The notes beneath the pieces are model-generated. The model searched no databases. It saw nothing but the letters and a program-made list of their open reading frames with translations, and had not been told where the DNA came from. This document shows positions 36,546 through 51,199 of a stretch of 64,000 nucleotides of DNA, one piece after another. Where the stretch lies: positions 5,679,089 through 5,743,088 of the forward strand of contig CM026431.1 of the NCBI GenBank assembly GCA_014871385.1. The letters run 5' to 3'. The position numbers were made by a program, and so were the translations under genes. Source of the stretch: Ceratodon purpureus. Its lineage: Eukaryota > Streptophyta > Bryopsida > Pseudoditrichales > Ditrichaceae. Every line of letters begins with the position of its first letter. Within the stretch, counting starts at the first letter, position 1.

Positions 36546-37465
36546 CCCCTAAAAATCAAGGGAAGCCAAAACGGCTTTTTGCGATTTCGGGCAGCCAAGA
36601 TGAAGGGGTTAAAATTCATATTTTTGCCCAAGTTTTTTAATGGATGCTCCCTATACTGCAAAGTGTATGTGGTAAAAGTTTCAAAGCCAAATTCCAATTT
36701 TAAGACCTTCATCTAGAAAATTTAGGTTTCAAATCCAAAACGGGCAGCTAAAAATTAGGCTTTTTTTTAAAAAAAAATCTTGAAATATTTTCATATCCAA
36801 ACCACCACTCAAATTCCAAAGAGACCCAAGTCAAAAAATATACCAATTGTACAAGGGCAGCCTTGAAAAATTACAAAGACAAGCTTCAAATTTTTGAATT
36901 ATTTCTTTCAAAATTCGTCAAAATTTGAGATTTTGTAATTTTTCAAAAAATAATTTCGCCCAAAAATAAAAGATGTATAAAGGCACCTAACCACCGTTTA
37001 GATTTTTTCTAAAACCAAGTATACGTAACGTCATACATGTTTTACGATATCAACGTTTTTAGACCTGCTTCTAGATAACAATTTTTATGAAGGTCTTAAA
37101 AAAGGAATGAGTCTCTAAAATTTTGCATGGAGGTACCCAACTTGATTACCTACATGGAAAAAAATATGAGCAAAATTTTCTGGGTAAAAATCTTCAACTC
37201 TTCCTTTGTACCATTTTGACTATGTCATTCGAGCAATGCTCAAAAAATGTTTTGCTGCAACTTTGAATGTTATAATCTTTAAGATGGTAAACATTCAACG
37301 GCTGAAAATTTTACCAGTAATTCTAAAGAAAGTAAAGTACAAGATCTTACGGTTGGATGTCTAGAAAAAACAAATTTTTTTGGTCCAAACCGTCATTCCC
37401 ATAAGGTGGTCAAAAACAGCAGTTTTAGGTTTTGGAACCTCCAAAACCGGCTGGATTTTTAGGGG
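36546..37465. mobile_element. TTAA-type TIR element, copy C
   Basis: 920 bp with TTAA on each side. The left end CCCCTAAAAATCAAGGGAAG pairs inverted with GGCTGGATTTTTAGGGG at the right. Very similar to 41610-42552 throughout (for example GATGAAGGGGTTAAAATTCA). No ORF of transposase size. Confidence 0.85.
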
Positions 37466-37469
37466 TTAA

Positions 37470-40400
37470 TTTTATGAATTATTCCATGAAATTTATGAAG
37501 CGGATGTTTTCTTGGTTGCATAGAAAACAACATAAAATTCCTACTTCTTCATGTCAAAAAGAGAAAAAGAAAAGAAATTAGGTGATCTGAATATATTGAC
37601 TACAACCATAATTGATCAATGTTTGACATCCAAAAGCAAATTGAAACCATGTTTTTGATGAGACAACACTTAAGCATAGGAAGTCTTTCATTTGTTTTGT
37701 TGATTTTTTTTATTATTTAGTGATTATTTTAAACTACTATAATACATAGATATCGATAAAGGTTAGGTGTGCTCCAATGGGAAGCCAAAGTTTCATTGTG
37801 ATTTGCAAAGACAACTCAAATTTCACTATTTTAGGACCATTAGATTTATTATAGATATGAAGAGTTCTTGGAAACTTGTGAAATTAATCATTTAGGGACC
37901 ACCATGCTTCTTCAATGATGAAAAAACACCAAGCCAAACACATTGCTAGTTTGCAGATAAGTCTTATACTTTATAAAAGAAAAAGAAAAGAAAAAATTAA
38001 GAAGGTGGTTCCTGCAAAAGTTAACAAGGTACTGCACATGCCTATGTAAGAGAGGAAACAATTGGCTAGAGCTTCAAAAGAATTGGGAATCAAGGCTTTG
38101 GGGCTCCTTTGCTAACTGATATTTGTTGTGTGGATAGCAAAACAAGAATCTGAACTGTGGTGGCCATTGGCTCCTTACGACAACAGGACCGACTAAATTT
38201 TTATTTTTTTTGAGTGTATCCTTTGATACAAGAAGACCCAGATGGAGTGACAATCTTGTGCCCCCACCGAAAGTATGCTATGGGAAGGTAGTCATCCAAC
38301 AATAATGAATTATTGATTTTAACCCACAAGAGGATGAGAGGAATTTTTATATCCTTGGGTAAGTTTATACAAAGTCAAATTTGAGTGTGGTTATTTGAGA
38401 TTATTTTTGGATTAGGGAGTTGCAAGAGCTTTATAGAAATATAATTTCTTATTAACCAATCTATAGTGCTTTAAGCTAAAAATTTACTTGAAGGGTGGTT
38501 TGAGCACAGCTACGCTACACCTTTCTACTACCTTTAAATTCTTTTGTACGAATACTCAACATGATTGTCATTGCTATTGTCAAAAGAAAAACCTTTCCTT
38601 TGTGCAAAGAATTCCCTTCCTAGCAAATATGTTGCAAAAGAAAACTTCTCTTCTTCTACATAAAAACTAGAGATTTCATTTCTATATTTATATTAAACTT
38701 TAAAAAATAGTAATTTAATTTTCTCTATTCAATGGAAGATAAATATCTTTTTTAGTTCATTTTGGAATTGAATTTGGCCAAAAATAAAATTACAAAAAAT
38801 TGAAATGTATTTTGGAAAGATTTTGGACTTCCTTCCATCGCAAACTTATTTTGATTATGCTATATATTACTAGTGCATCTAGAACTTGGTCCACAAATAA
38901 GTAACATGGTGTATTTGAAGATTCTCAATAAAATTTAAACTTAGTAGTGCAAATAATTCATTACATATGGATTCCAAAACTCGTATATTATTTATTGGAA
39001 GGTTCCAAAAAGACATTAATCTTAATTTCAAACAATATAATCTTTCAAATCATGCAATGATTTTTTTTTTAAACATTTTTTACATATTTTTTTAGTAGTT
39101 AAATTAAATATCATATGGTTAGAGAGATCATATGGTGGTAGAAATATCCATCGGTAGAAGATAAATGTCTTTAGGTAAGGCATTGACATTCTTCAGTGAG
39201 TGTTGAGTGTAGCCTTGGGTGGTATAGATATCCATCGGATCTCTAGCCATAGTCAAGCGGGACTCCACTTGAGAAGAAGAATAATCAAACGCTTCATTTC
39301 TAAAGGGATTTACCGGAATTTTCTTCTTTCTTTTATAAATCCTCATTCTTTGATCTTAAGCTTATGGAGAGTTGTCTTTACCTTAAGAATTAAATTGTAG
39401 AGACTCTTCATTCGAAGATGGCGATCTAAGAAGAACATAACTTCTTTTCTTTCATGTTGGGTTATTTTCCAAAGAAACTAACCAAGTCCGGCCCCTTCAA
39501 TACTATTTTAAGAGTCTCCTTAGCTTTTCAACGCTCCTTATAGAATGCATAGATCTTCTTCTTCATCCTCATCATTTGTCTTTGAGTCTCCGGTAGCAAA
39601 GTGTATGTCTTCATTAACCTCTAATTTAGATACCTTCTAGAGAGCCTAATGGAGACACATTGCCTTCAAAATCTCCAATTCCATTCATTCAATGCTCTAG
39701 GTGACTTCCTTGAAAAAGAAACCACTTTCTTCAAGAATGAGTGTTTTTTAAGAGGTTCAAGTGGCTCGAGATTCCTCTGGAGAGTTAGAGATGACTGGTT
39801 GAGCCTTTTTCGGGGCGGTGGTGAAGATTGGTCTAATCTATGAGGTGTTGGGAAGGACAAGATGAGCCTCCGGGGTGATTGAAATGATGAAGCTTCCATT
39901 GACATGATGGCTAGAGTAACTCCTTCTGTAAAAGATGATAATTTAGCAATCCGGTCCCAAAAGACTATCAATTGCCTCCAAAGCTCCTTCTTTGGATCTA
40001 AACATTCACTACAAAAGATAAGAGATTAGAAAGGTTTTAAATCTTTCATACTTCCGGATTGCTTGGAATTGGAGATTTATTGCTTCCTCCATTAAAGTCG
40101 TCGAATTTGATGAAGCAATTTCAAAGAAAACTTTGATATAAGTTATAGCTAATAGGGTCGTTACTCTTTTGTCCCAGTTGGGGTGAAAGATAGAGTTGAG
40201 ACACTCTACTACTCGACGGGGTTGCTCATTCTTAAACATGCTACTCCAACAACACTACAAGATATTATATGATTTTACCACGTACCGATTTAAGCAATTA
40301 AGTTAAGCCCTGGTCACTCCACGACTTTCACACTAAATAATTACTATAATCATTTTTCTATTTTTAATATTTATTGTATAATTCAATTCTATAGAAAATC

Positions 40401-41605
40401 AACTCTTTTATTAGTTATCTAAAGCCAATCATCCCTATTTTAACTAATTTTTTAGTAAAGACCAACAAGTAGAAGTTTTAGACTTCCACAACCATGATGA
40501 TCTTGACTCTTTATAACCACATTAATTTCAAATTTAGTTTTCTCTTTTTTACATAAGAGCCAACAAAAGTAGGGATTCGTTCTATATATAATCACTTAAT
40601 AGTAAATTCTACTTGTCACAAAAAATGTTTTAACATTGAAAGATTAAGTTCTTTTATAAATATGCCTCTATAGCAAAACCTTTGCATTATGGAAAAAGTA
40701 CCAATTATAGATACAACTTTGGTATTAATTAAGAATTTTAAGTTTTTAATTGAATAACAATAGTAATTTTATGTATTTACAACTAATTTAAATATCAAAG
40801 TCCCATATTATGCTTGCAAATACCAAATCAAGATTATGGCAAGTGTAAATTATAAATATTTGAAATGCAGGCAGGTTTCAAATTGATCAAATTTAGAAGA
40901 TGAATTAAGGCTTTCTGAATTGTGTACAAGATTGTTACAATATATAATAAGTGTATGTTTGAATTGATGAATTGATGTATGATTTATAAAATTTACTTGA
41001 AGAGTCACTTAGTTTATGATAGTAAGTGGATGACTGATGCAACCATTAGTATTGTTCTTTTATAGATTCTTGCATTGAAATATGTTCTTTAATCATGTTG
41101 ATAAAATACTATGACATAGATGAATGTATTAGATTATAATCATAAATGAAGAAAAGAAGAATGGTTAAGTATAGATGTTTTGTAGAGGTGATAGTATATG
41201 AGTTTACGAATATTTCTACCGAAGGCTTAAAAATGACTTTTTAAACCTATTGATTTACTTAAGGTTTGTAGAATATAACGCAAGTTGAAAAGTGCTTACA
41301 AATGCTTTAAATAATATGAAATTTAATTTAATTTTTAATTCTTGAGGCATATAGATTTTGGATATTTCACTTTAAAGAGCCATTTTTCAGTCATTTAGAG
41401 TTTGATTGCTATGTGATTGATTGACTTTAATTCCAATTCAACTTTGATTTTTGTAATAAAAATTTGAGTGTAAATCAAAGTATTGGCAAGCCTTTAGAAA
41501 TAAAGAAGTATATTTTTGAGTTCTTTTTCCTTTGTAAAATTTGGACTCTTTTTAGAAACGGATTTAAAAAAATGAATTGGTTGAAATTATTTTTATTAAA
41601 TATAT
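37470..41605. other. Intergenic, no confident gene
   Basis: About 4.1 kb between two copies of the same TIR element. Minus-strand ORFs at 40009-40239 (76 codons) and 39666-39971 (101 codons) lie in a row and could be relics of one gene, but I recognise no family. The rest is AT-rich. Confidence 0.5.
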
Positions 41606-41609
41606 TTAA

Positions 41610-41820
41610 TCCCTAAAAATCCAGGAAAGCCGAAATGGGTTTTTGATCTTTTGGGCATCCAAGATGAAGGGGTTAAAATTCATATTTTTGCCCAAGATTT
41701 TTATTGGATGCTCCCTATATTGCAAAGTGTATGTAGTAAAAGTTTCAAAGCCAAATTCCAATTTTAAGACCTTCATCTAGAAAATTTAGGTTTCAAGTCC
41801 AAAACGGGCAGCTTAAAATT

Positions 41821-41866
<46 letters not shown>

Positions 41867-42552
41867 CTTGAAATATTTTCATATCCAAACCACCACTCAA
41901 ATTCCAAAGAGACCCAAGTCAAAAAATATACCAATTTTACAAGGGCAGCCTCGAAAAATTACAAAGACAAACTTCAAATTTTTGAATTATTTCTTTCAAA
42001 ATTCGTCAAAATTTGAGATTTTGTAATTTTTTAAAAATGATTTTGCCTAAAAATAAAAGATGTATAAAGGCACCTAACCACCATTTAGATTTTTTCTAAA
42101 ACCAAGTATACGTAACGTCATACATGTTTTACGATATCAACGTTTTTAGACCTGCTTCTAGATAACAATTTTATGAATGTCTTAAAAAAGGAATGAGTCT
42201 CTAAAATTTTGCATGGGGGTACCCAACTTGATTACGTACATGGAAAAAAATATGAGCAAAATGTTTGGGATAATGAACATCAAGTCCTCATTTTCACCAT
42301 TTACCCTATGTCGTTCGGTTTATACCAAAAAAAAACTTTTGCTGCAACTTTGAACATTATAATCTCACAAATGGTAAACATCCAATGGTTGAACATTTCA
42401 TTAGTACTTCTAAAGAGGGTAAAGTTCAAGATCTTACGGTTGGATGTCTAAAAAAAGTAAAAAAAACTGGTCCAAAACGTCATTTCCACAAAGCGGTCAA
42501 AAATGACAGTTTTGGAAATTGGAGCTTCCAAAAACGGCTGGATTTTTAGGGG
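41610..42552. mobile_element. TTAA-type TIR element, copy D
   Basis: 943 bp with TTAA at 41606-41609 and 42553-42556. Ends TCCCTAAAAATCC and GGATTTTTAGGGG are inverted. Highly similar to copy C; the main length difference is a run of about 43 T at 41824-41866 where copy C has a short T/A stretch. Confidence 0.86.
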
Positions 42553-42556
42553 TTAA

Positions 42557-44898
42557 TTGCTGGTAACTTGTTTTTTCTTTTCAAAGTTGAAATTGTACTT
42601 CTTTAGGGTTCAATTTTAAAGTTGAATGCATGAAAATGACCTTAAAGGTTAGGAGATTTGGAATACTTCTACATGTGCTTACAGATACATACCTAGAATG
42701 TAGTGTACTGCAGGAATACTAACATATTTTCTTATTCTCAAAAATATTGTATTCTCTTGCATCCAAGTGGGTGCTCCTAAACATTTGTGTGGATCAACAA
42801 TTTTTTCTCGAGGACAAATTTCGGTGCCATCATTACAAATTTACTTTGTTTTGAGAAAGTACTCTGTTAGCCACAGAGAGCATAGCAACCCACATGACTC
42901 CAGTTCTCTTTGTTCTGTTTGACACGGCAAAATCATTAGCTACCTCTCATTTTGATCCGCAAGATTCCGTCTTTCAACTAACCAGGCCCTCAGAATTTGA
43001 TCATCCGTTTAATTCATCAAGCTGTAGATTTCTAGTATATGATATGTCCTAGCATCACGGTCCAGTGGTTTTCAGTCAACTTAGATCTTCAAAACAACTA
43101 TCTGGGCCACAGTCAATCATGTGATGTTCCTACACCTTCCTTTTTGCCTTGCAACTTGAACAACAACTTGAACAATCATCTAATCACCCCAACCACAAAC
43201 TCCCAGAAAAAGTTTGTGGTGAATCCAAGGATGCCACGACCTTTTCTCGCAAAGGACCTGCTTCCAAGAGTTTTGGGGTTCTATGCAAATTTTGGTACGC
43301 TCCAACTGAAAGGTCTATCTAATCTAGAAGCGCAACTGAGTCCGACCAAGGCAACAGATTTCAATTTAAAAAATTCCCAAGTATTCTCAACTGCTCAGAT
43401 TTTTACCAAAAAATCACTCTAGTCAGAGCACAAATATGTGCTCTCTTTGTTGGCAATGAGATGTTTGTAAACTGTGTTTGTAAGATGGAAGTAAAGGAAT
43501 CCTTTTGTATCAAAAAATGGTAATATTTGTATCACGACTTCGAATATCATTTATTTTTGGATTGTTTTACATAGCAATTAACGACCAATTAACGCACTGG
43601 TATTTAATAAAGCAATGTTACTCCATTCCAAATTATTTTATGTTAATCGTTTAATACTCGATTCCAAATTATTTTAGGTGAATCTAATCAATCTATAGGT
43701 GATGTTTTTAAAGAACAAACATATTAGAAGGTTTTACATTAAACCTTAATTACATAAAATATATATGTTGGATATAATAAGGTCAGTTCTACATTGGACC
43801 ATGTAAGAAGAGGGGCCATAGAATGTTACACTTCTTCTAAAGATAAAATAATGCTACTTTGTAAGTGTGATATAGATTTATTGTTGGTAAGAAATTAGAA
43901 TTAACTTTCAATAATCATACTTGAATGTAAACAAAGATGGATTCAATCTTTTAGATGTAACTCCAAAATAATCTATATATTATGCCGGATTTTAGGCTAC
44001 TTCTTGCTATAAATATTCCAATTTTTAAAATTATAGTCCGCATATTTACAGCAGAGCAATTGTTAGTTCTTTCAGTGTAGTTCAGTAGCAAGGTTGCCAT
44101 GTATTTAACAAACATTTATTTTTTGAAAAACATGAGAATGTGATAATGATTTGTGGAACATCATGCACCTTTCTTTATCCTCACAAGTTGCTAAAACTAA
44201 GGTGAAGCAGCCCAAGGCCAAATACAATAAGGAATATAACATTTTGCAAGTATCATGTTAGATATTAAGAATTTTTATTAAAAATAAATAAAATTTGAAG
44301 ATCAATGCAACTAAAGTATTAATTTTTTGATAAAAATTGAATTATTACAAATTTTCAAAGGATGCTGAGGCTAAATCTCCAAATACATTACGAGACCAAT
44401 CCATTATGCACCTAATTAACAATCAACTATTACTATTTATTGTGTGAAAAATTAACTTACTTCCATTCAAATAAGACCATGTATTAAACCTATGACCACC
44501 ACATGTTTTCTTTCAAAATTTTAAAGCACTAGCTCATCTTGTCATTACCAACAATGTCTCACCAAAGTTTCACCAAATTTTCAACCTATAACCACCACTT
44601 TCTTATTTGTTGTTGCCAAAGACTTAAACTTCGTGGCTACTAAATTTATTTCTAGTGGTTATATGCAATTTTGTAATTAAGGCTTGTAGATTAGTGACAT
44701 TAATAGGATAGTTCACCTTAATCTTTTAAATCAAATGATGGCAAAACTCTTTCATACTTAACAAGGAATATGATGGAAAGACCACCAAATTCTTCATAAC
44801 TATTTGCTATTTAGATTGAGAAAATAAGAACATGTTTAATCAAAATTCATGGTATCAAAAATTCAAATTGTAAACACTTTTACGGACAACTACTCTAA
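42557..44898. other. Intergenic, one unrecognised ORF
   Basis: A plus-strand ORF at 43039-43422 (127 codons, rich in Asn, Leu and Pro) matches no family I know and may be chance. Near 43620-43690 the phrase ATTCCAAATTATTTTA occurs twice in a short local duplication. Otherwise AT-rich. Confidence 0.5.
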
Positions 44899-46650
44899 TC
44901 CCTAAAGTTTCTTGAGTATATTTCACCAAAAAACGCTTGAAATTGCCAATTCCAATGTAAAAAGCATGAATGATTAAAAAATCATTATGTTCTAATTCTA
45001 ACAATAAGATTTTCAATTAGATTATTGTAGTAGATGGCTCAATAAATTTCATCATAACCCATAAAACATCAACTTAACAAAAATGGCATGATTTAGGGTT
45101 TGATCAGGCTCTCTATGAGTCAATTTTAATAATGTTGACACAATGTAGATAATTATCATATCTTTCTAACATGACCATTCATGCTTCAAAATTCCTCATA
45201 CTTTAGGAGATATTCGCAGTCAAAGTTTGAAAACACTATTCGGGTATCCTGAAATCTGCCCAAAACTGGAGTATATGCTCAAAATCTGCCCAAATTAATT
45301 AGATCTCATAAACTTAAAAAATTCACCAAAAATTGAGATTTTACTTTTTTTTTTTTCAAGTTTTGGATTTTTTGCATGTAAACATGATTTCAAGGCATGA
45401 TCTCACCGCTTGGATTTTCAATCCAATACTTCTCCGTATGCCTTTTTTACTGTCATAGACCAACCTTTGTATTTGAACTTTAGCATACCTCTATGTAAAA
45501 AATCAAGCATTTCTTTAGGTTTTATAGGTAGTATGAGGGAAAAAATTGCATGAACATATTCCTAACTCATCAAGGAACAAGAATTTGAAGAGCCTCACAT
45601 CCAATTTGCTTTTGAAATTGTTTTTTTCTTGCTCACAAAACACTTGAAACCCATGTTGCAACAAGGGAAAAAAACTTTTTTGTCAACTAGAACGTTATGA
45701 TCTCACAAACGGTAAGGAGATTGAATCTAAGATTTGGGGTTATACATCTACAAGTAAGGTACTAGATCCTATGGATATTTTCCTCCAAAATACATTAAAA
45801 CTTAAAAACTTACACCTTGTATTGAAAAAGTCTAGTTTTGAGTGTTTTTGGCAATTTTTTAGGCCTTTCAAGTTTAAGGGATAATGAACTATAGAGATTA
45901 GAAGATTATAGCAATTGAAAATTGAAAACTAACTTTTTTGTCACAATTTTTGACTAAGTTGACGCACTTTAACTTTTGTTTTCTTAGGTTTTTTACTTAT
46001 AGATTTTGGGTGTTTTGGTGCATGACAAAAATGACTAAGTTAGCTGATTCTATGAAAAAATTACACACAAAAGACAAGTGTAGTATGTTGAAAACAATAT
46101 TTTCATTAAGTTGAATACAAAAGAATGTTAATTCAAATTTCTTTTCTAGAGATTCCATTATGTTATAAAGTCCCAATCCAAACGGTCAAAGTAAAGATTG
46201 ATGTCCATCCTTTCAGTGAAAAAAAGAAAATATCTAATAAATCAAATTTTCTAACCTTTGTGAGGGAAAGAAGAAGTTTTTTTTTAGTAAATTGTCCAAA
46301 ATGGTGAGAAAACTTTGATATTTTGTGGACTGAACATTTTGTACTCAAAGAAGTGTTTTTTTTGGAAAATCTTAAAGATGACAACACTAAGTCCTTACAG
46401 AAATAATCTTAGAGGTAACATGTGTATTTAGCATGGCTGCCCCAATTGCCACCGAAGACAAAATTTCACCTTGGTCACCATAACTATTTTTATAAATGTC
46501 TAATTGAAAATTAAAACAGATTCCGCCAAAGTCCTTGTTATGGCAAACATTCACAAAAAGTTTCAAAAAATCTAGATTCAAATACAAGTCACACGTACAT
46601 TCCCAAACTCTAAAAAAAAGGCCCAATTTTACCAAATTGTCCTTTAGTGA
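44899..46650. mobile_element. TTAA-type TIR element, copy B (long, apparently composite)
   Basis: Starts TCCCTAAAGTTTCTTGAG after CTAA. An inverted partner TCAAGTTTAAGGGA lies at 45868-45881 before TAAT, enclosing about 983 bp that resembles copies C and D (for example TTATGATCTCACAAACGGTA compared with TTATAATCTCACAAATGGTA). The following 45885-46650 matches the right part of copy A and ends CCTTTAGTGA. So B looks like a C/D-type unit joined to an A-type half. Confidence 0.65.
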
Positions 46651-49600
46651 CTAAGCTTAGAATGAAAATAATTTTAAATCATATTATTCATCACCTTTTA
46701 AGTGTACTCAATAATCATTAGAGTTTTGACCTAGACTACAAGCCCGTAGTAGCATAACACCATCCAAAGTGTCTGATGTTCACCATAAAACTGTGACATG
46801 CAGCAATGCAAGGTGTCACCTTTTGCAATCCAAAAGTAGGCTCAATGCTCAGTTGCTTGGATGTTGCTTTGAAACTATGTTGAACATGTTCTGGGCCCTC
46901 AACAATTTAAGTTCGTTATGGTCGGGAACACTTATCCTATGCATAAAACAGTCGCATGAAATATGGGACCCATCCAATATGGCCCAACATAACCTTGGGT
47001 GGACTCAAACTAACCACAACTTGTGATGATTGGTTGCGGTCCTCTATATTGGTAGCTAGACCTACTAGCTCGAGACGAGAAGTAGTGACACTCTTACAAT
47101 GCTGTTGGCCCATGGTGGTCATCACATGCGATCTAAAATTTGATTGAAGGATTGTAATTTAGAACTCATGACTGAAGATTGTATACAGTACCTATATGAT
47201 GCCACATGTTCTGTAAACATTGCAGGGAAACAGATGAACATGTCAGATGTTCTAGCCATAAAAATACACAACACTCAATCCATAGACACTTAAATCACGT
47301 CCCCCTTGAATAACATAAATAAAGGCACCAATCTTATAGTTAAAGTCATGTTGTTTCCAAAGAGCTAAAGAACAATACCATACAGCTAGTATTGAAAGAG
47401 ATATATTAGCTTCTACGTTACTTTCATTTCATACTTGAACATCACATGCTATATATAATATATATATTTAGATACAAAATAAAGTAAAGAATTTGACTTT
47501 TTTTTTTAAAGATTTGAATGTAATTTTTCATAAATATGAATTGTTCAATCTAAAGGTGGTGATTTTAGAATTTGTTGTTTGGCGATGATGTTAAAGTTTG
47601 ACGACATCTATTATATTGAATGCACAATGTCATGATTAAATGTCACAACCTCTGTGTCACAAAATCTGCCACGTTTTCATCCAAGTCTTCCATCCGTCGA
47701 TTATTATCCAATATCTCAATACATATCATTTTCATCGATTTTCAATCATTTGCATGTTTTGTTGAATAGTTTCATCTATATACAGATTTCTGAATTTCTT
47801 TTGATCTACATTCTTTGTAACATGGTCCATGTTTCTTGATCATATGTTATTTTTTAGTTTTGTGTTGCATTGCAACACAAGTTTTTGCTAGTATTTAGAA
47901 AAATAAAAAGTGTCAATAAGTTCTTTATTGTACAAAAATACTTTCATTCTACTTTAGTGGTTCAATTAGAACAAACAAACACTTTATTCACACTAATCTC
48001 TTTTTAAAATTGGATTTTTTCTACTTTTAATAAATTAATTAAGACTAACTTCACATGAAGAACGACAAGAAGAATGGGTAGGCAATACTCCGGAGTCCTT
48101 CCTCTTGTTACAACAAGAGAAATATGTGCCACATTATACAACAAGTATGAAATACTACGATGGTATGCAGTTGTTATAAATTACTTCCACAAGTCATGCT
48201 TTTGTAAAGACAAGAATGGCTCCAATATTGTTGGTATAAAAGAAGAGTAATTACAAAATAATCTATATTTATGCCGTGTTTCAAGTTACTTTTGACTAAA
48301 AACCTCAAGAAGATTTTTTCTTCCACCAACATGTCACATATGATTTCTTTTTATCAAAGTTATGACGAGACAACTTTCTTTCTATCTCTAGTGTGAAATT
48401 CATACACAGCTACAGCGAAGGTAGAAGGCTCAAGAATAGTCGGGGCCTTTAGAACCGCCCACTAGATGGCTATGAAATGGACATGGGTTGGTTATGAAAT
48501 TGAGCGGATACAGTTAGTGAATGAACCAAGGAAAAAAGGAAATGAGCCAATCATTCTCTTTGTTTTTCCCATTTCTATTTAGGTTTACAAGTGAACTGTT
48601 TATGAAAGACCTATGAGCTCAAATAGCACACTCTAGGCTGATGCCTTCAAAAAAAAAAATCTAATTCTGGGAGACTCACAAAATTTCAATTAAAATTGCC
48701 ACTCAACTGTTCTCAGATTATCTTTCAACCAAAAATATGTTCTGAAATTTCCCATTGACAAATTTCTTCTCAGAGGGCAAAATCTGCTTAGATGGTCCAT
48801 TTCCGAGCCTCCTACCTTATTCTGAAGACTGCTTGGAAGATTTGTTTTATGCCTGCCTTCTTGCTTTGAATGTGAAGTATCCCTTATAAGTAATATCAAG
48901 TATATCAACCCTTAAATGTGATTTTGGGTACTGGGAGGGCAGCTCGAAATTGGATCACAACATCTTTTGTACTTGGGCATCATGAATAGTGCATTTTTTG
49001 AACTTGGGCATCATGAATGAACCAATCAATGATGAGCTTGCAACCTATGTGCAACCCCAACCTACCTACCACAATCCTTTCCAAACACAAATCACTAATA
49101 CAAATTGCGAATTGAATTGTAAAATTTCACTTTCAAAGTGCATCATACGAAGGTGATTAGAATGATATAAAAAAATAAGTGAAAAGTTGAGGAGAAGAAG
49201 AGCTACAGAGAAGATTCTGTGGAAACCCAGCCCCCCGGGTGGGTAAAGACGTTTAAGGGCTAAATACAATGTTAATGCAAGTCGGTTTTGAGTGTCAAGT
49301 ATCCATTTTAGTACAGTAACATTACTTACATTGCTTGATTCTGTGTGCAAAAATATCTTTGACAAAACATCAAATGGGTGAGGGTCTCCAACTTGAGCAA
49401 AAGAATGTCACTGTGAAGCTTCATTAGGAGTGAATTTCAGGTATACCAGGCAAAGACTTCCCTGTGTTATGCAGAATACAGACATTCCTTCCTCATATTC
49501 CGTGCAGCGCTAATTGTGCAAAACCCTCAAACTGCCCAGCAGCCCCTTCTCAGAACTGAGAAGTTGGCCGGCTGCCTGAGTTGGTGGTTCACAGGTTGAC

Positions 49601-50836
49601 AGAGGTTGTGTAACTTTAGAAAGAGAAAAGGTCAGAATTTCTTGAAGTTTGCAGCCCTGATGTGATGCATGCAGCGCGGCCGCCATGAGAATTGAGACCG
49701 CTCCTTAGCACAGATAAGTTTCCAAGTTGGTTTCAAGAATGAAGACCTCTTCCTGTCTTGGCCCTTGTTTCCATCACAAACCACCCTTTAAACCGAAAGA
49801 AAAATTGATCAGGTCACAATTGCAGTACAGAGAGATAAGTCCAAGGCAATTTTTTCAAGATTTGAAGAAAATTCCTTTGAATTTGTAACTCTTGAAAGTA
49901 TTAATAAGTTGATGTTCTACCAAGATGTCCACTGTATGATATGGATTTTACTGAAATGACGGAAAGTTCTTTGTGCCTGACGTACTTTGATTCCATGTAG
50001 GTTCCACACAGGCACATTTCATGCACATAAACTTAGTTTGAAGAAACCAATTGCTTGGTTTAGATCTCTTATACTTTGGGGGTGATATCGAGAAAGATAG
50101 GGTGATGCATATAACCTTTCTTGCTACCTGCCTGCAACTCAAAGATCCTGGCATAAGGAGAGGACAGAAGTATTTATCGTAAGAGCAGGCCAAGATCCAT
50201 AAATTGCAGTGAACACAACATCCATGTACTCTGAAATTTGACAATGCACAGAGAGTATACTTTGCTAATTTCTACGTATTATGCACATACAGAATTCATA
50301 CTGTTCTTGCTCATTGTGGTGCCCAGCTACACACTTAGGCGTAGATTTGATCATTTGAGTTTGGCACTGTAGGTTACAATATTGTTATATTTTCATGGAC
50401 AAGTACACAGAGCAATGCAATACCAAACACTGAGTTACTATGGCAATAGTGGGTTGACTGCAGCTTGCAAAAACATCAGGTATCAAGACCAGTTCTACAT
50501 GTCAAGATCCATGAAGCTTTTTCTGATTCAATCAGATTTGCAACAAACAAGCAGAATGCTATCAATCACAAGAGAGTTCTGTAGTTTCAATAGCATACCA
50601 CTTCTTTAGAGAATGATAGAAGTAAGGATGAGTACATTCAGGTACAGGGTATAGTAATAAATGTAAGCTGTAACTACATGAGGAAAAATAGTCTAAACTC
50701 GAGCTTTACATCTCACCTTGAATCCACCATTGACTAGCTGGTGCATAGCAATTAAAAATGTCATGTACAGAATTTGAGCTTCAGCAGTTTCTCTCTCAAC
50801 AAATTCTACAGAAACAGTGGAGTGTGACAATTAGAT
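46651..50836. other. Intergenic, no confident gene
   Basis: About 4.2 kb. Short ORFs on both strands (for example 46769-47147 and 49948-50244) show no recognisable domain. A TA-rich patch lies near 47450. From about 49400 the base composition is more gene-like, but no exon series could be built. Confidence 0.5.
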
Positions 50837-51057
50837 GACCATCACATGGTTATCATAACAGACCGACCGTCTGTTAGTCTGTTAGTCCGTCATGGTGACA
50901 AGACACACCCAAATGTCCGTCCGATAAGGGCGTTGACCAGTTGACTCATGGTAAGGGTAAAACGAATTTACCAAGCGCTACTTTTGCGCGCTCTCGCGCT
51001 TGCGCGCGCGGCGCGTCCATTCGGGCGCAAGCAAACGGGCGAGTGCGAAAAAAGAAT

Positions 51058-51165
<108 letters not shown>

Positions 51166-51199
51166 TTTAATTTTTTTTTTTTTTTGCACTCAATTGTAT

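Noticed and set aside
39128..40239. Row of short minus-strand ORFs as a retrotransposon gag
   Set aside because: No zinc knuckle, protease or RT motif and no LTRs were found; left as unrecognised.
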